Assembly: GCA_027452215.1 (NCBI GenBank)
Contig: DAIDGQ010000025.1
Coordinates: 1-64,000 of the forward strand
DNA from: Granulicella sp.
GTDB lineage: Bacteria > Acidobacteriota > Terriglobia > Terriglobales > Acidobacteriaceae
Length of the DNA stretch: 64,000 nucleotides
Reading direction: 5' to 3'
Numbering within the stretch: the stretch's first letter is position 1; each line of letters starts with the position of its first letter. Below are positions 26,926-35,366 of the stretch, piece after piece. The notes beneath the pieces are model-generated. The model ran no database searches and was not told the origin of the DNA. It was given only the letters and a program-made list of their open reading frames with translations. Both the position numbers and the translations under genes were made by a program.

Positions 26926-28395
26926 CTAGCGTGCGGGAAAGTTGATATAGATGGGATTGCCGAGCATAAGCAGTGTGCCTTGGGCGTCGCGGACCTCAGC
27001 ACGCAGCCAGTGGCGTCCGCTACTCGCGGTCCAATGAGCATGCAGGTTCTCATCGTTGCTTGAGATGCCCAGTGGAACTAGTGCTGGAGACTCGTGTCCA
27101 TCGACCAGCAGGTGAAGCTGATCGCCTGCACACGCGACAACATGGATGTTCAACGAGACGGGCATACCGTCAGTAGCGGTGAGGTCTTCGCCCATATTTG
27201 CGTGGCTTGAGCCTGCGGTGGAAGTCAGGTCAAGCAGCTTGTCTTGCGAGGAGGTTAGATCGATGAAGACGTGGCCATGGCGGATGCCGGCGAGAATGGC
27301 GGACACGGATAGTTCGCTTGCAGCGACGACCGTCGTTGGCCTGCCGATCGCGCCGGCCCCTCCTGCAGGCGTCAGCGCGTCGTGATTGTCACTGCCTCCG
27401 ATGGCGGTGAGGCGATGGCCTGCTGCAATTTCTTTATCCCAGAGATCAGCGCTTGAGAACATGATGACGCCGCCATTGATTACCTCTATACCGGTGAAGA
27501 GGCTCATGTCCACGGGCGTCGGCGGCGTCCAGCCACAACCCATACAGCCCTCGCCAGTGGGTGCGTCTGCGTGATTGATGGAGGCGATGGCACCTTTGGC
27601 GCGGACGTCCCGTAGGATTGCGTTGATGTCGTGCCCATCGTGGTCGATAGCGCGATAGTCGATGAACTGGGTTGTGCCGAAGACATTAAGGTGACCCCAG
27701 AAGGTCGTGATTTCGCGGGCTGGGATGAGAAGCACTGTGTCGAAGTAAGGCTGCAGTTCTCGCATGGCATCGAACTGCGAAACGGTGTTGTGATCTGAAA
27801 TGGCGATGAAGTCAAGATTGCGCGAGGCCGCTGCCTGCACCGTAAGAAAAACAGGGCAAGGAACTCGGCGACCAGCTTGGCTCTTACAACTTCCGTCGCT
27901 ATGCGCGGTATGCATATGTAGGTCACCACGATACCAACGCGGCCCGGGAGTGAGCGGTTCGGACGCAAAGCTGCTGTCCTCCTCCTGGGGGTTGAAGCGA
28001 ATCTGTGCACGGTAGTGTGATACAACTCCGGCGCGAATGTTAGGCACAGAGAGGATTAGCTTCCAACGACCCGCCGAGATTTCTCCCGGCAGATACGACG
28101 GCGTCGCATCTGTTTCGCTGAGGGTGAAATGGGTCTTATTGCCTCCGCTGGCGCCGCGAAAACGGTATGGGTCGGCGATACCTAGATCGATCGTTGTGTG
28201 TTGCTCATGACCGGTGTAACTGAAGTCGACACTGAGGCGATGCACGTCCTCTGGTACCTGGAAAGGAACGTCGATGTAGGTTTTGTTCTGCGCGCCCGTT
28301 ACAGTGCCCTCGAGAAACAGCGAGGGTTGAGTCGACTGGGCGCTGAGGATCGGCGCAAGGAATAGCCACAACAGGAACCAAGCACCGGACTTCAT
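26926..28395 (-). CDS. Secreted PHP-domain phosphoesterase (CehA/McbA family)
   Basis: Metal-dependent phosphoesterase. A signal peptide (to about residue 20) is followed by an N-terminal beta-sandwich (residues 25-135, VPFQVPEDVHRLSVDFSYTG) and then the PHP domain: WYRGDLHMHTAHSDGS (His160, His162, Asp167), DFIAISDHNTVSQ, AREITTFWGHLNVFG, ASINHADAP and AIGGSDNHDALT. A C-terminal beta-rich part follows (HLLVDGHESP, GRHWLRAEVRD). This matches CehA/McbA-type hydrolases that act on varied organic phosphate esters. It lies between the receptor and PLC-like genes in one operon. A pathway for scavenging an organophosphate outside the cell is the simplest reading. Confidence 0.85.
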   Translation of the reverse strand: MKSGAWFLLWLFLAPILSAQSTQPSLFLEGTVTGAQNKTYIDVPFQVPEDVHRLSVDFSYTGHEQHTTIDLGIADPYRFRGASGGNKTHFTLSETDATPSYLPGEISAGRWKLILSVPNIRAGVVSHYRAQIRFNPQEEDSSFASEPLTPGPRWYRGDLHMHTAHSDGSCKSQAGRRVPCPVFLTVQAAASRNLDFIAISDHNTVSQFDAMRELQPYFDTVLLIPAREITTFWGHLNVFGTTQFIDYRAIDHDGHDINAILRDVRAKGAIASINHADAPTGEGCMGCGWTPPTPVDMSLFTGIEVINGGVIMFSSADLWDKEIAAGHRLTAIGGSDNHDALTPAGGAGAIGRPTTVVAASELSVSAILAGIRHGHVFIDLTSSQDKLLDLTSTAGSSHANMGEDLTATDGMPVSLNIHVVACAGDQLHLLVDGHESPALVPLGISSNDENLHAHWTASSGRHWLRAEVRDAQGTLLMLGNPIYINFPAR

Positions 28396-28422
28396 AAGAA
28401 GCGATCCTCTGAGAAAGGTCGA

Positions 28423-28452
28423 CCCGGAAGACTTGTCGAAATTGCTTCCGGG
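28423..28452 (-). terminator. Intercistronic hairpin between receptor and PHP gene
   Basis: Perfect 8-base stem CCCGGAAG (28423-28430) / CTTCCGGG (28445-28452), 14-base loop, in the 75-base gap between receptor stop and PHP start. On the minus strand it is followed by TCGACCTTTCTC. It may partly terminate transcription or protect the receptor message. Confidence 0.62.
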
Positions 28453-28470
28453 CCGTTGTTTGTGACGTTG

Positions 28471-31400
28471 CTACCAGTTGATGCGAATCGCAAATTGCAT
28501 GACACGTGGATCAGCCGAAAGCGAGGTAATGGCACCGACACCACCATTGCTGGCGTTGCCGCTGGGCTGGCCGAAAACGGGATGGTTGGCGACATTGAAG
28601 ACTTCCCAACGTAGCTCGGCGTTGAAACTCTTGGTGAACAGGATATTCCTGTAAAGTGCGAAATCGAAGAGTTGTGTCCGTGGTCCAAGCAGCGTGTTGC
28701 GGCCCACGTTGCCGATAGTATATTGACCGGGATCAGCAAACGGCGTGATGAGACCCGAGGAGGCTCCTCCGCAATTGGGGTTGCTTGCGTCATAGAACCA
28801 GCAACTCGTCTTCTTGAGGTAATGGACAGGGGCCACTTGATTTGGGGGAGCCACGGCGAATCCGTAGGCATCCAGCAAGGGGCTTTCGCTGGACCAGGCT
28901 GCCTGGAACGGGTGGCCGGAGTAGAAGGTGTAGACACCGGAAGTGGTCCAGTTGCTAAGCAGCCAGGAAGCAGGTCCGGACTGAAGCATGGCCTTGCCGG
29001 GACCGAAGGGGAGTTGGTAGACATAGTTTGCAGAGATGCGATGGCGGACGTCGAAGTCGCTGTTGCCATACCATGCGGCGGGGTTGCGGCCGTTCGGCGC
29101 GCCACCGGAGTTGCTTTCCAGTTCTTCGGGAGCATTGTCTAGCGAGTGCGAGTAGGTGTACGCCGCGCTGACGCTCAGGCCGTTGTGTAATGCGCGAGTG
29201 AGGCTGGCCTGGAGACCGTGATAGTTGCTGAAGCCGACAGCATCGAGGTACTCGATCTGACCGAAGTTGGCATAGGGTTTGGTTCCGCTGGGAGCAGAGG
29301 GGCTGGTGACGACCTGATTGCCCGAGATGAGAACCTGGTTGTAGTCGCGGAGTACGTCGAGGTTGGTGGAGGGGGTTCCGACGTAATCCAACTCGGCGAG
29401 CCAGGCCGACGTGAGCTGACGCTGGACTCCAATGCTCCACTGCTGAACGGTCGGAGCACCGATATTGGGATTGACGGCACGGATGTGAAAGTTTTGCAAT
29501 TGGTTGAGATTAATCGTGCTGGAATCAAGAAAATTTGAGGGGAATCCAACAGCAGGTGTGAGTACAGGAGCAACGTTGCTTGCGATTGTTTTGTTGATCA
29601 GGTTCGGCGGATTGAGTGCGAGTTGGTTTTCGCTACCGATGCGCTCGAGAGAGGTGTAGTAGATGCCGTATCCACCATGCAGTACCGTCCTTTCATTCAG
29701 GCTATAGGAGATACCAAAGCGTGGTGCGAAGTTGGTGGTATTGGGATTGACGAGAGCGCGGTCGGCAAGTGAGCCTGCTTTTGCGAGGACCAGCGATCCG
29801 GCTCCGGAGGGATTGAAGTTCGCCATGCGGTTTTGCCCTTCGACAGCGGGCGCTGCAAAGTCATAGCGAAGCCCGAGGTTTAGGGTCACTTTTGGACTCA
29901 CCTTCCAATCGTCTTCAATAAATCCCGAAGCCATCCAGAGGCGTTGGTCGACAAAGAATACGTTGGTCAGCTGAGTGTACTGTGGAGCGCCGAGCAAACC
30001 GTCCGCGTAGGAGAGCCCTCCCGTAAAGATGCCCGTAAAGTTTAGATCGCCGCGGGTACCTGGTTCGTCCTGAAAGATGTTGCGCATGGGGAAAAAGACG
30101 GTTGCGCCGAATTTCAGATTATGATTTCCGCGCGTCCAAGAGAGCGTGTCGTCGTACTGATAGAGCATGGGGACTTGCTTCTTGGGAAGATAGTCGGGCG
30201 AACCGAGAAAGGTCTTATTACTGAATTGCGTGAGAGGGACGCCACCGCCGATGGCTGGATTGTTGGGGATTCCAGGAATGAAAGTGCCGGCAAGTTGCGG
30301 CAGGCTGAAGGACTGTTGCTGCGCGTACGAGTAGTCACGCACCCAACCGAAGCGGAAGTCATTCACCATGGTCGGCTTGACGATGTGGGTCCATCCAATG
30401 ACGACGCTGGCACCTTTGAGGATCTGGTTACCCCACGCAGATGTCGCTGTGCCGTCCGCGAGCCCACCAAAGTAGCCGGGGATATCGCGGGTGCGATTGA
30501 AGTAGTTGAAGCGCGTAAAGATCGTGTCGGCTGACGAGGGCGTCCAATCGACGCGTGCGTCGTAGCTGCTGTTGAAGTCAGTCAAGGCTCCGGTGCGCGA
30601 GTAGTTGTTCAGCTCCGGGAAGGTAGCACCACCGCTTTTGAAATTTGGTTCCGGGAAGAGTGCCATCAACTTGCTGACTGCTGTATCGATTCGATCTGTG
30701 GGGATCTGGTTGTTTGCGAAGGCGGTGCAGCCACTCTTCACGTTGTACGGCGTGGCGCAGGTCAGCGGATCGTAGACAGTTGGATAAGGAGAGATGCCAT
30801 CGATCGCCGCGGCCGCAGGGCTGAAGTCGCCGATGCGCTCATTGTCCAAGGGTACTGTGAATATACGTGATACGCCCTGCTTGACTCGAGTGGCTTCGTA
30901 GTTGAAGAAGAAGAAGAGATGGTCATGCAGGATGGGGCCTCCGATGCTACCGCCGAACTGGTTCTGATTGTCCTCCGCCTTCTTTGCCTGAGTCTGCTTT
31001 GAGAAGTAGTCGAAGGCATCGAAATACTGGTTGCGAACAAACTCGTACGCCGTGCCGTGAAATTGATTAGTTCCACTGCGTGTGTTGACCGAGACTACGG
31101 CTCCGGGAGCTCGTCCGTACTCTGCGGAGTACGGGTTGGTGATGACGTTGAACTCGGCGATGACGTCGACCGATGGATGAGCAGCCTCGGTGCTCAACTC
31201 CTGAACATTCTCAGAGAACGTGTTGTTGTCGATGCCATCGAGAATGAAGTTGTTCTGCAAGGAGTGAACGCCGTTCACATTGAAGTCCCCGGTACGACCC
31301 GCCGAAGTGGAACCGCTCTGATTGGTATACCGGTTGATCTGAACGCCGGGAACGGTGCGGAGGAGATCATCCCAGTTGCGGAGGAAGAGCGGCGTGCTCG

Positions 31401-31899
31401 CAATGATGTCGGATGTTATGACGGTGCTGATAGAAGCGTCGTCGCGTGACAGACCGGGGCCAGGCCCAACGACCTCAACTGTGTCACTGGCCGATCCTAC
31501 CTTCACGTGGAAGTCGCGGCGCAGATGAGTTCCGACGTTGATGGTCGCCGGCTCCTTGATCGTAGAGAATCCATTGGCCGAAACGGTCACCGTGTACTCG
31601 CCAATTGGAAGATCGGGGAAGATATAGTCACCATCGGTTCCACTCTGCACGGTCCGCGTGTAGCCTGTACTCGCAGAGGTAACAGTAAGGGTTGCGCTGC
31701 GCACGACGGCTCCGGACGGATCGGTCACAAGACCACTCAAGTTTCCTGTGTTCACCTGCGCGAAGCTGCCTAGGGGAACAAGAAAACACAGCGCGAAGAT
31801 GAAGCCGATGCACCAGTAGGAATAGATAGTATTTGCGCAGCCTGTTGCGGCTTTTCGCTTGTCGAGAAGGCTTCGCATTGCTAATGGACCAGATTGCAT
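28471..31899 (-). CDS. Oar-like TonB-dependent receptor (PHP/PLC operon)
   Basis: Outer-membrane importer. After a hydrophobic N-terminal segment (IGFIFALCFLVPLGSFAQ), residues about 45-125 carry the carboxypeptidase-regulatory-like domain (NLSGLVTDPSGAVVRSATL, YIFPDLPIGEYTVTV). Then come the plug (FILDGIDNNTF, GRAPGAVVSVNTRSGTNQF) and a barrel ending FAIRINW. It has 1142 residues. ATG 31899 has AGGAG at 8 bases; a longer frame starts at 31971. The gene is divergent from a membrane-bound winged-helix regulator across 328 bases and is followed by two phosphoesterase-type genes. That suggests the ligand is a phosphorylated or phosphodiester compound too large for porins (inference). Confidence 0.9.
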   Translation of the reverse strand: MQSGPLAMRSLLDKRKAATGCANTIYSYWCIGFIFALCFLVPLGSFAQVNTGNLSGLVTDPSGAVVRSATLTVTSASTGYTRTVQSGTDGDYIFPDLPIGEYTVTVSANGFSTIKEPATINVGTHLRRDFHVKVGSASDTVEVVGPGPGLSRDDASISTVITSDIIASTPLFLRNWDDLLRTVPGVQINRYTNQSGSTSAGRTGDFNVNGVHSLQNNFILDGIDNNTFSENVQELSTEAAHPSVDVIAEFNVITNPYSAEYGRAPGAVVSVNTRSGTNQFHGTAYEFVRNQYFDAFDYFSKQTQAKKAEDNQNQFGGSIGGPILHDHLFFFFNYEATRVKQGVSRIFTVPLDNERIGDFSPAAAAIDGISPYPTVYDPLTCATPYNVKSGCTAFANNQIPTDRIDTAVSKLMALFPEPNFKSGGATFPELNNYSRTGALTDFNSSYDARVDWTPSSADTIFTRFNYFNRTRDIPGYFGGLADGTATSAWGNQILKGASVVIGWTHIVKPTMVNDFRFGWVRDYSYAQQQSFSLPQLAGTFIPGIPNNPAIGGGVPLTQFSNKTFLGSPDYLPKKQVPMLYQYDDTLSWTRGNHNLKFGATVFFPMRNIFQDEPGTRGDLNFTGIFTGGLSYADGLLGAPQYTQLTNVFFVDQRLWMASGFIEDDWKVSPKVTLNLGLRYDFAAPAVEGQNRMANFNPSGAGSLVLAKAGSLADRALVNPNTTNFAPRFGISYSLNERTVLHGGYGIYYTSLERIGSENQLALNPPNLINKTIASNVAPVLTPAVGFPSNFLDSSTINLNQLQNFHIRAVNPNIGAPTVQQWSIGVQRQLTSAWLAELDYVGTPSTNLDVLRDYNQVLISGNQVVTSPSAPSGTKPYANFGQIEYLDAVGFSNYHGLQASLTRALHNGLSVSAAYTYSHSLDNAPEELESNSGGAPNGRNPAAWYGNSDFDVRHRISANYVYQLPFGPGKAMLQSGPASWLLSNWTTSGVYTFYSGHPFQAAWSSESPLLDAYGFAVAPPNQVAPVHYLKKTSCWFYDASNPNCGGASSGLITPFADPGQYTIGNVGRNTLLGPRTQLFDFALYRNILFTKSFNAELRWEVFNVANHPVFGQPSGNASNGGVGAITSLSADPRVMQFAIRINW

Positions 31900-32227
31900 G
31901 ATGGCGCTCCTGCTGAGCATCCTCGAGGACGCTTCGCTAGGCATACGGTCAACTTTCTCGAGAGATGGCAACAGGGTTTACCTGGCCTCAACCGGTGTAT
32001 ACCCCTGTGTATAGAGAGCACATAACTGCAGATTCCATGATAGATAGGCACATTGTGAAATGTTGGTAAAACGGCCTCAACAAGGCTTGTATTGAATCCG
32101 TATTCATCCAGCATTTATATGTGAAAGTTACCCTCGGATCACAAATAACTGATCGCACGAATCACCGACAAAGTGTTTCCGACAGTACGAGCCTCTGAGA
32201 CCTCAACTTCAACTCATGGAGTTTTGA
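31900..32227. promoter_or_regulatory. Divergent promoter region, receptor versus regulator
   Basis: 328 bases that must hold both promoters. A direct repeat GTGTATA occurs at about 31996 and 32004 (GGTGTATACCCCTGTGTATA), a candidate regulator site. I see no certain -35/-10 pair. The plus-strand leader ends with GGAG before ATG 32228. Confidence 0.4.
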
Positions 32228-33643
32228 ATGATCAACGGACGATTTGAGCTTTCGTCCTTGGAATCACCAGCACTACTGATCGAGGACGACGAGCGTTGGC
32301 AACTGGTGCAGCGTATCGTTGCGAGTCGGCGATTTCTGAGGGCTCCCCTGCTTTCGAGATTCCTCATGCACGTTTGCTCGCAGGCGCTCCTAGGTCGCCC
32401 TCATGAGATCACGGAATACCGGATTGGCGTTCACGTTTTCGATCGACCACGGAACTATCGGACGGTGGAGGACAACATTGTCCGTAACTATGCAAGGCAG
32501 TTGCGTAGACGGCTTGCCGAGTACTCCGCGGATGAGGGCAAGAATGAGCCGTATCGTATTGAAATACCGCTGGGTGGCTACGTCCCGGTATTTTCAGCTC
32601 AGCCTACACATTCCCGAGAAGATGAAGCCAAGCATGAGATTCATACATTGCCGCAACCAGTGATCGAAGCTAGCACTATTCCAAAGATGTCTGTTGAATC
32701 TTCGAACGAGACACCGGAGGCGCACTCACCGCAACGCTCAATCAAAATTGGCCGGCCCGCACAGATTGCGCTGCTGCTCATGTATTCCGCTGTGCTTGTG
32801 GGAATCACTGCGACCGTCCTGGCACACGTTCAAGCGACATCACGCGCACTGCAACCGACATCGTTATTATGGGCGGCTCTTTTCCGAGCACCGATGAGCA
32901 CCTTTGTGGTGCCAGCCGATAGTGGCTTCAACCTCATCGAGGACCTTTCAAGGAGGCAGGTTGCGCTTGGCAGCTATCTAAACGGAGATTATGTTGCGCT
33001 GCCGCTGCCTGCGATGGATGAGCATAGTCAGGCCGACTTGAGGACGCAGCAGTTCACAAGCTTCGTTGATCTGCAAGTAGTCTCTGAGATATCGCGGCTG
33101 CCTGAGGTAGATCCGCAGCGCCTTTTTGTGCGCTTTCCGCGAGATCTCCGCATGGACGATTTGAAGACAGCGAACGCCATTCTGATCGGATCAATCGGCA
33201 GCAATCCATGGGCAGAACTTGCGCAACGTAATCTCAACTTTCGGATTGCATACAGCAACGAGATGCAAGAGGCGTGGGTGGAAAATACTCATCCCAGGCC
33301 CGGCGAGGCGAAGCGCTACGAGAGCCTGTGGACGGAGCCCGCGCATCCTACCTATGCAGTCATCGCTTACCAGCCCAACCTTGCGGGGACAGGCCATATC
33401 CTTCTGATTGTGGGCTTGGACGTCGCAGGAACCCAGGCTGCTGCTGACGCGCTTTTGCGTGGTGAAACGCTTATCCCTGTGATGCACGCAGCCATGCGAC
33501 CCAATGGCGAACTGGGCCCCTTTGAGGTACTGCTGCAATCCGCAAGCATCGGTCCCAACGCTGTAACTACACAAGTTATCGCATATCGCATCGCAGACTC
33601 AGCGAAGCCTGTGAACTCCACGATTGCTCAGTTGAATCCATGA
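32228..33643 (+). CDS. Membrane-anchored winged-helix-like regulator with periplasmic sensor domain
   Basis: Likely a one-component transmembrane transcription regulator. Residues about 25-122 (RFLRAPLLSRFLMHVCSQAL, EITEYRIGVHVFDR, TVEDNIVRNYARQLRRRLAEY, RIEIPLGGYVPVF) form a domain common in acidobacterial genomes and reminiscent of the OmpR/CadC winged helix, with its closing G-Y-x-P-V-F strand. A linker follows, a single membrane helix spans about 178-200 (IALLLMYSAVLVGITATVLA), and residues 201-471 would lie in the periplasm. That part has no motif I can name (DSGFNLIEDLSRRQVALGSYL, ANAILIGSIGSNPWAEL). GGAG precedes ATG 32228. Divergent position next to a TonB receptor suggests it senses the imported compound. 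DNA binding is inferred. Confidence 0.72.
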   Translation: MINGRFELSSLESPALLIEDDERWQLVQRIVASRRFLRAPLLSRFLMHVCSQALLGRPHEITEYRIGVHVFDRPRNYRTVEDNIVRNYARQLRRRLAEYSADEGKNEPYRIEIPLGGYVPVFSAQPTHSREDEAKHEIHTLPQPVIEASTIPKMSVESSNETPEAHSPQRSIKIGRPAQIALLLMYSAVLVGITATVLAHVQATSRALQPTSLLWAALFRAPMSTFVVPADSGFNLIEDLSRRQVALGSYLNGDYVALPLPAMDEHSQADLRTQQFTSFVDLQVVSEISRLPEVDPQRLFVRFPRDLRMDDLKTANAILIGSIGSNPWAELAQRNLNFRIAYSNEMQEAWVENTHPRPGEAKRYESLWTEPAHPTYAVIAYQPNLAGTGHILLIVGLDVAGTQAAADALLRGETLIPVMHAAMRPNGELGPFEVLLQSASIGPNAVTTQVIAYRIADSAKPVNSTIAQLNP

Positions 33644-33695
33644 TCGACATCGACTTCACTCACCCGCTGCGCTGAAGAGCCGCTGATGATTCCGG

Positions 33696-35240
33696 TCAAT
33701 TGCAGGCGGGGTTGTTGGCTCCTGCAAACGCAAGGAAGGTGATGCTGGCGGCGGGGAGGTGGACTTCACCTTCGGGCGCTGCCACGCCGGTGAGGGTCGG
33801 GACGTCGCCGCTTGACGAGAGCGTCAGGTCGACACCATTGAGTTGTACAGTGTGGCTCATCAGATCGCGGGCTGTCATGGTGTATCGGATCGCCTTCTCA
33901 GGGATGCGTAGAGACTGCATGTTGGTTCGGTTGAGATTGAGAGCGAGCATCGTGACACCGCCCGGCCGGTCCTTCATGCATTGAGCATAGAGATGAATGG
34001 AGCTCGATGGTGCAGAGCCTGCATCGAGCACGGTGGTACCCATGGTGTTGTGCCAGAGGAGCGCCGCCCAGTAGTTGGGGCGCGGAGCCAGCGTCTTCTC
34101 GTCGAGAAGCCCGTAGTCGCTGGCTGCAAGCGTATTGTGCATCACCACCTTCACACTGCGGCGTGCGAGCTGGCCGAGTTGGTCAAGGTAGCGGAAGCTG
34201 TCAAGATAGGCTGAAGCCCAGCGGTCACCGCCGCAAGCAGCCTCACCCGTTTCAGTGACCCACATCGGTTTGCCCGGAGCGTACGTGTCACGCAGACCAG
34301 CGTAGAAAGCTTCCACTCTACCGGTCCGGGACAACCAGTCTTCGGAGAGCTCTGCTTCTGGGCTGGTGGTGCTCTTCGATCCCATGGCAGCGCCACAACG
34401 CTCAGAGATTGCTCCATAAAAGTGATAGGAGAAGACGTCGACAGCATTCGGGCCCATGCTCTGCAGAAGCTCCTTCGATGGAAGAAGTTTGACCGGAATG
34501 AAGTCAATGCCTTCGCCGACGGAGCCGGGACCAAGAAGCAGGGCATGAGGCTCAGCCTTGCGAAAGAACGGAGCGAAGACCGCAAAATCTCGGCCGTAGG
34601 CGGCTGCGTCATAGCCCTTGGGCACGCCTGCGGCAGTGGCGAAGGTGGGTTCGTTCATGAACTCCGCGGCAGCAATGGAGCCACCGATGGAGCTTGTGTA
34701 GTCAAGGAACTTTCGGGCCTCCACGGGCGTCCAAGTACCGGCAGCATCGCGCGTACCTGCGCTGGTGGAGAAGGAGGTTACGATCTTCGCATCGGTAGCC
34801 TTGGCGAATTCGACAACGCCGTTCCATTCCGCACGCGTGAGTACGCCTCCGAAGCCCACTGGAGGATTCGCCGGAGCGGCTGCATCGGAGTCTTGAAAGT
34901 ACACGGTATTGGCCCATGTACCCGAGACGCGTAGGTAGGCCGGAGCGAGGGCGGCGGCAAGTTTGCGAAGGCGAGGGTCTGAGAGGTCGATCGGAGTGCG
35001 TTGCTCAAAGAGTGCAGGATCGATGCCTCCCGGGGTGCCGGAGAGGCTGGGGGTCGCGGCCGGCCTGTTGGCGTACGGCCTCCAAAAGCGACCGCCGATG
35101 ACTTCAACCATCTCCACGTTGTAGGACTGGAAGCGAGGATCTACGCTTCCAATTTTCGGCATCGTTGCGGGGCTTTGCTGAGCGACGGCGGGGATCGCGA
35201 CGGTGGTCAAGAAAAGAGCTAGTGCAAGCGTTGCCTTCAT
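33696..35240 (-). CDS. Secreted GH79-like beta-glucuronidase/heparanase-family hydrolase
   Basis: Retaining glycosidase probably removing glucuronic acid or a related uronate. Signal peptide ends near AVAQ. The TIM barrel shows LAPAYLRVSGTWAN, the acid/base block AAEFMNEPTF and the nucleophile block MWVTETGEAACGGDRW, and the barrel later reads VVMHNTLAASDYGLLD. A C-terminal beta-sandwich follows (TMTARDLMSHTVQLNGV, LPAASITFLAF). This order matches GH79 and the related heparanase group. Length 514. I chose ATG 35240 (MKATLALALF) as it begins a clean signal peptide; a longer frame starts at 35279. It lies downstream of a TonB receptor with a strong hairpin between, and converges on the regulator gene. 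Confidence 0.85.
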   Translation of the reverse strand: MKATLALALFLTTVAIPAVAQQSPATMPKIGSVDPRFQSYNVEMVEVIGGRFWRPYANRPAATPSLSGTPGGIDPALFEQRTPIDLSDPRLRKLAAALAPAYLRVSGTWANTVYFQDSDAAAPANPPVGFGGVLTRAEWNGVVEFAKATDAKIVTSFSTSAGTRDAAGTWTPVEARKFLDYTSSIGGSIAAAEFMNEPTFATAAGVPKGYDAAAYGRDFAVFAPFFRKAEPHALLLGPGSVGEGIDFIPVKLLPSKELLQSMGPNAVDVFSYHFYGAISERCGAAMGSKSTTSPEAELSEDWLSRTGRVEAFYAGLRDTYAPGKPMWVTETGEAACGGDRWASAYLDSFRYLDQLGQLARRSVKVVMHNTLAASDYGLLDEKTLAPRPNYWAALLWHNTMGTTVLDAGSAPSSSIHLYAQCMKDRPGGVTMLALNLNRTNMQSLRIPEKAIRYTMTARDLMSHTVQLNGVDLTLSSSGDVPTLTGVAAPEGEVHLPAASITFLAFAGANNPACN

Positions 35241-35301
35241 TATCGGCCCTGACTGAGAGGAGAGGAGTGCTGGACCCACCTCAATTGTGTGCTATGAAAG
35301 A

Positions 35302-35335
35302 GGCCTGTTTCTACACGCGCAGTGAGAAACAGGCC
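35302..35335 (-). terminator. Intercistronic hairpin between receptor and GH79 gene
   Basis: Perfect 11-base stem GGCCTGTTTCT (35302-35312) / AGAAACAGGCC (35325-35335) with a 12-base loop, in the 126-base gap between receptor and hydrolase. On the minus strand TCTTTCAT follows. It could be a leaky terminator or a message-stabilising end. Confidence 0.68.
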
Positions 35336-35366
35336 CTGAGTACGGGATTGAATCAGTTTGGTTGAG

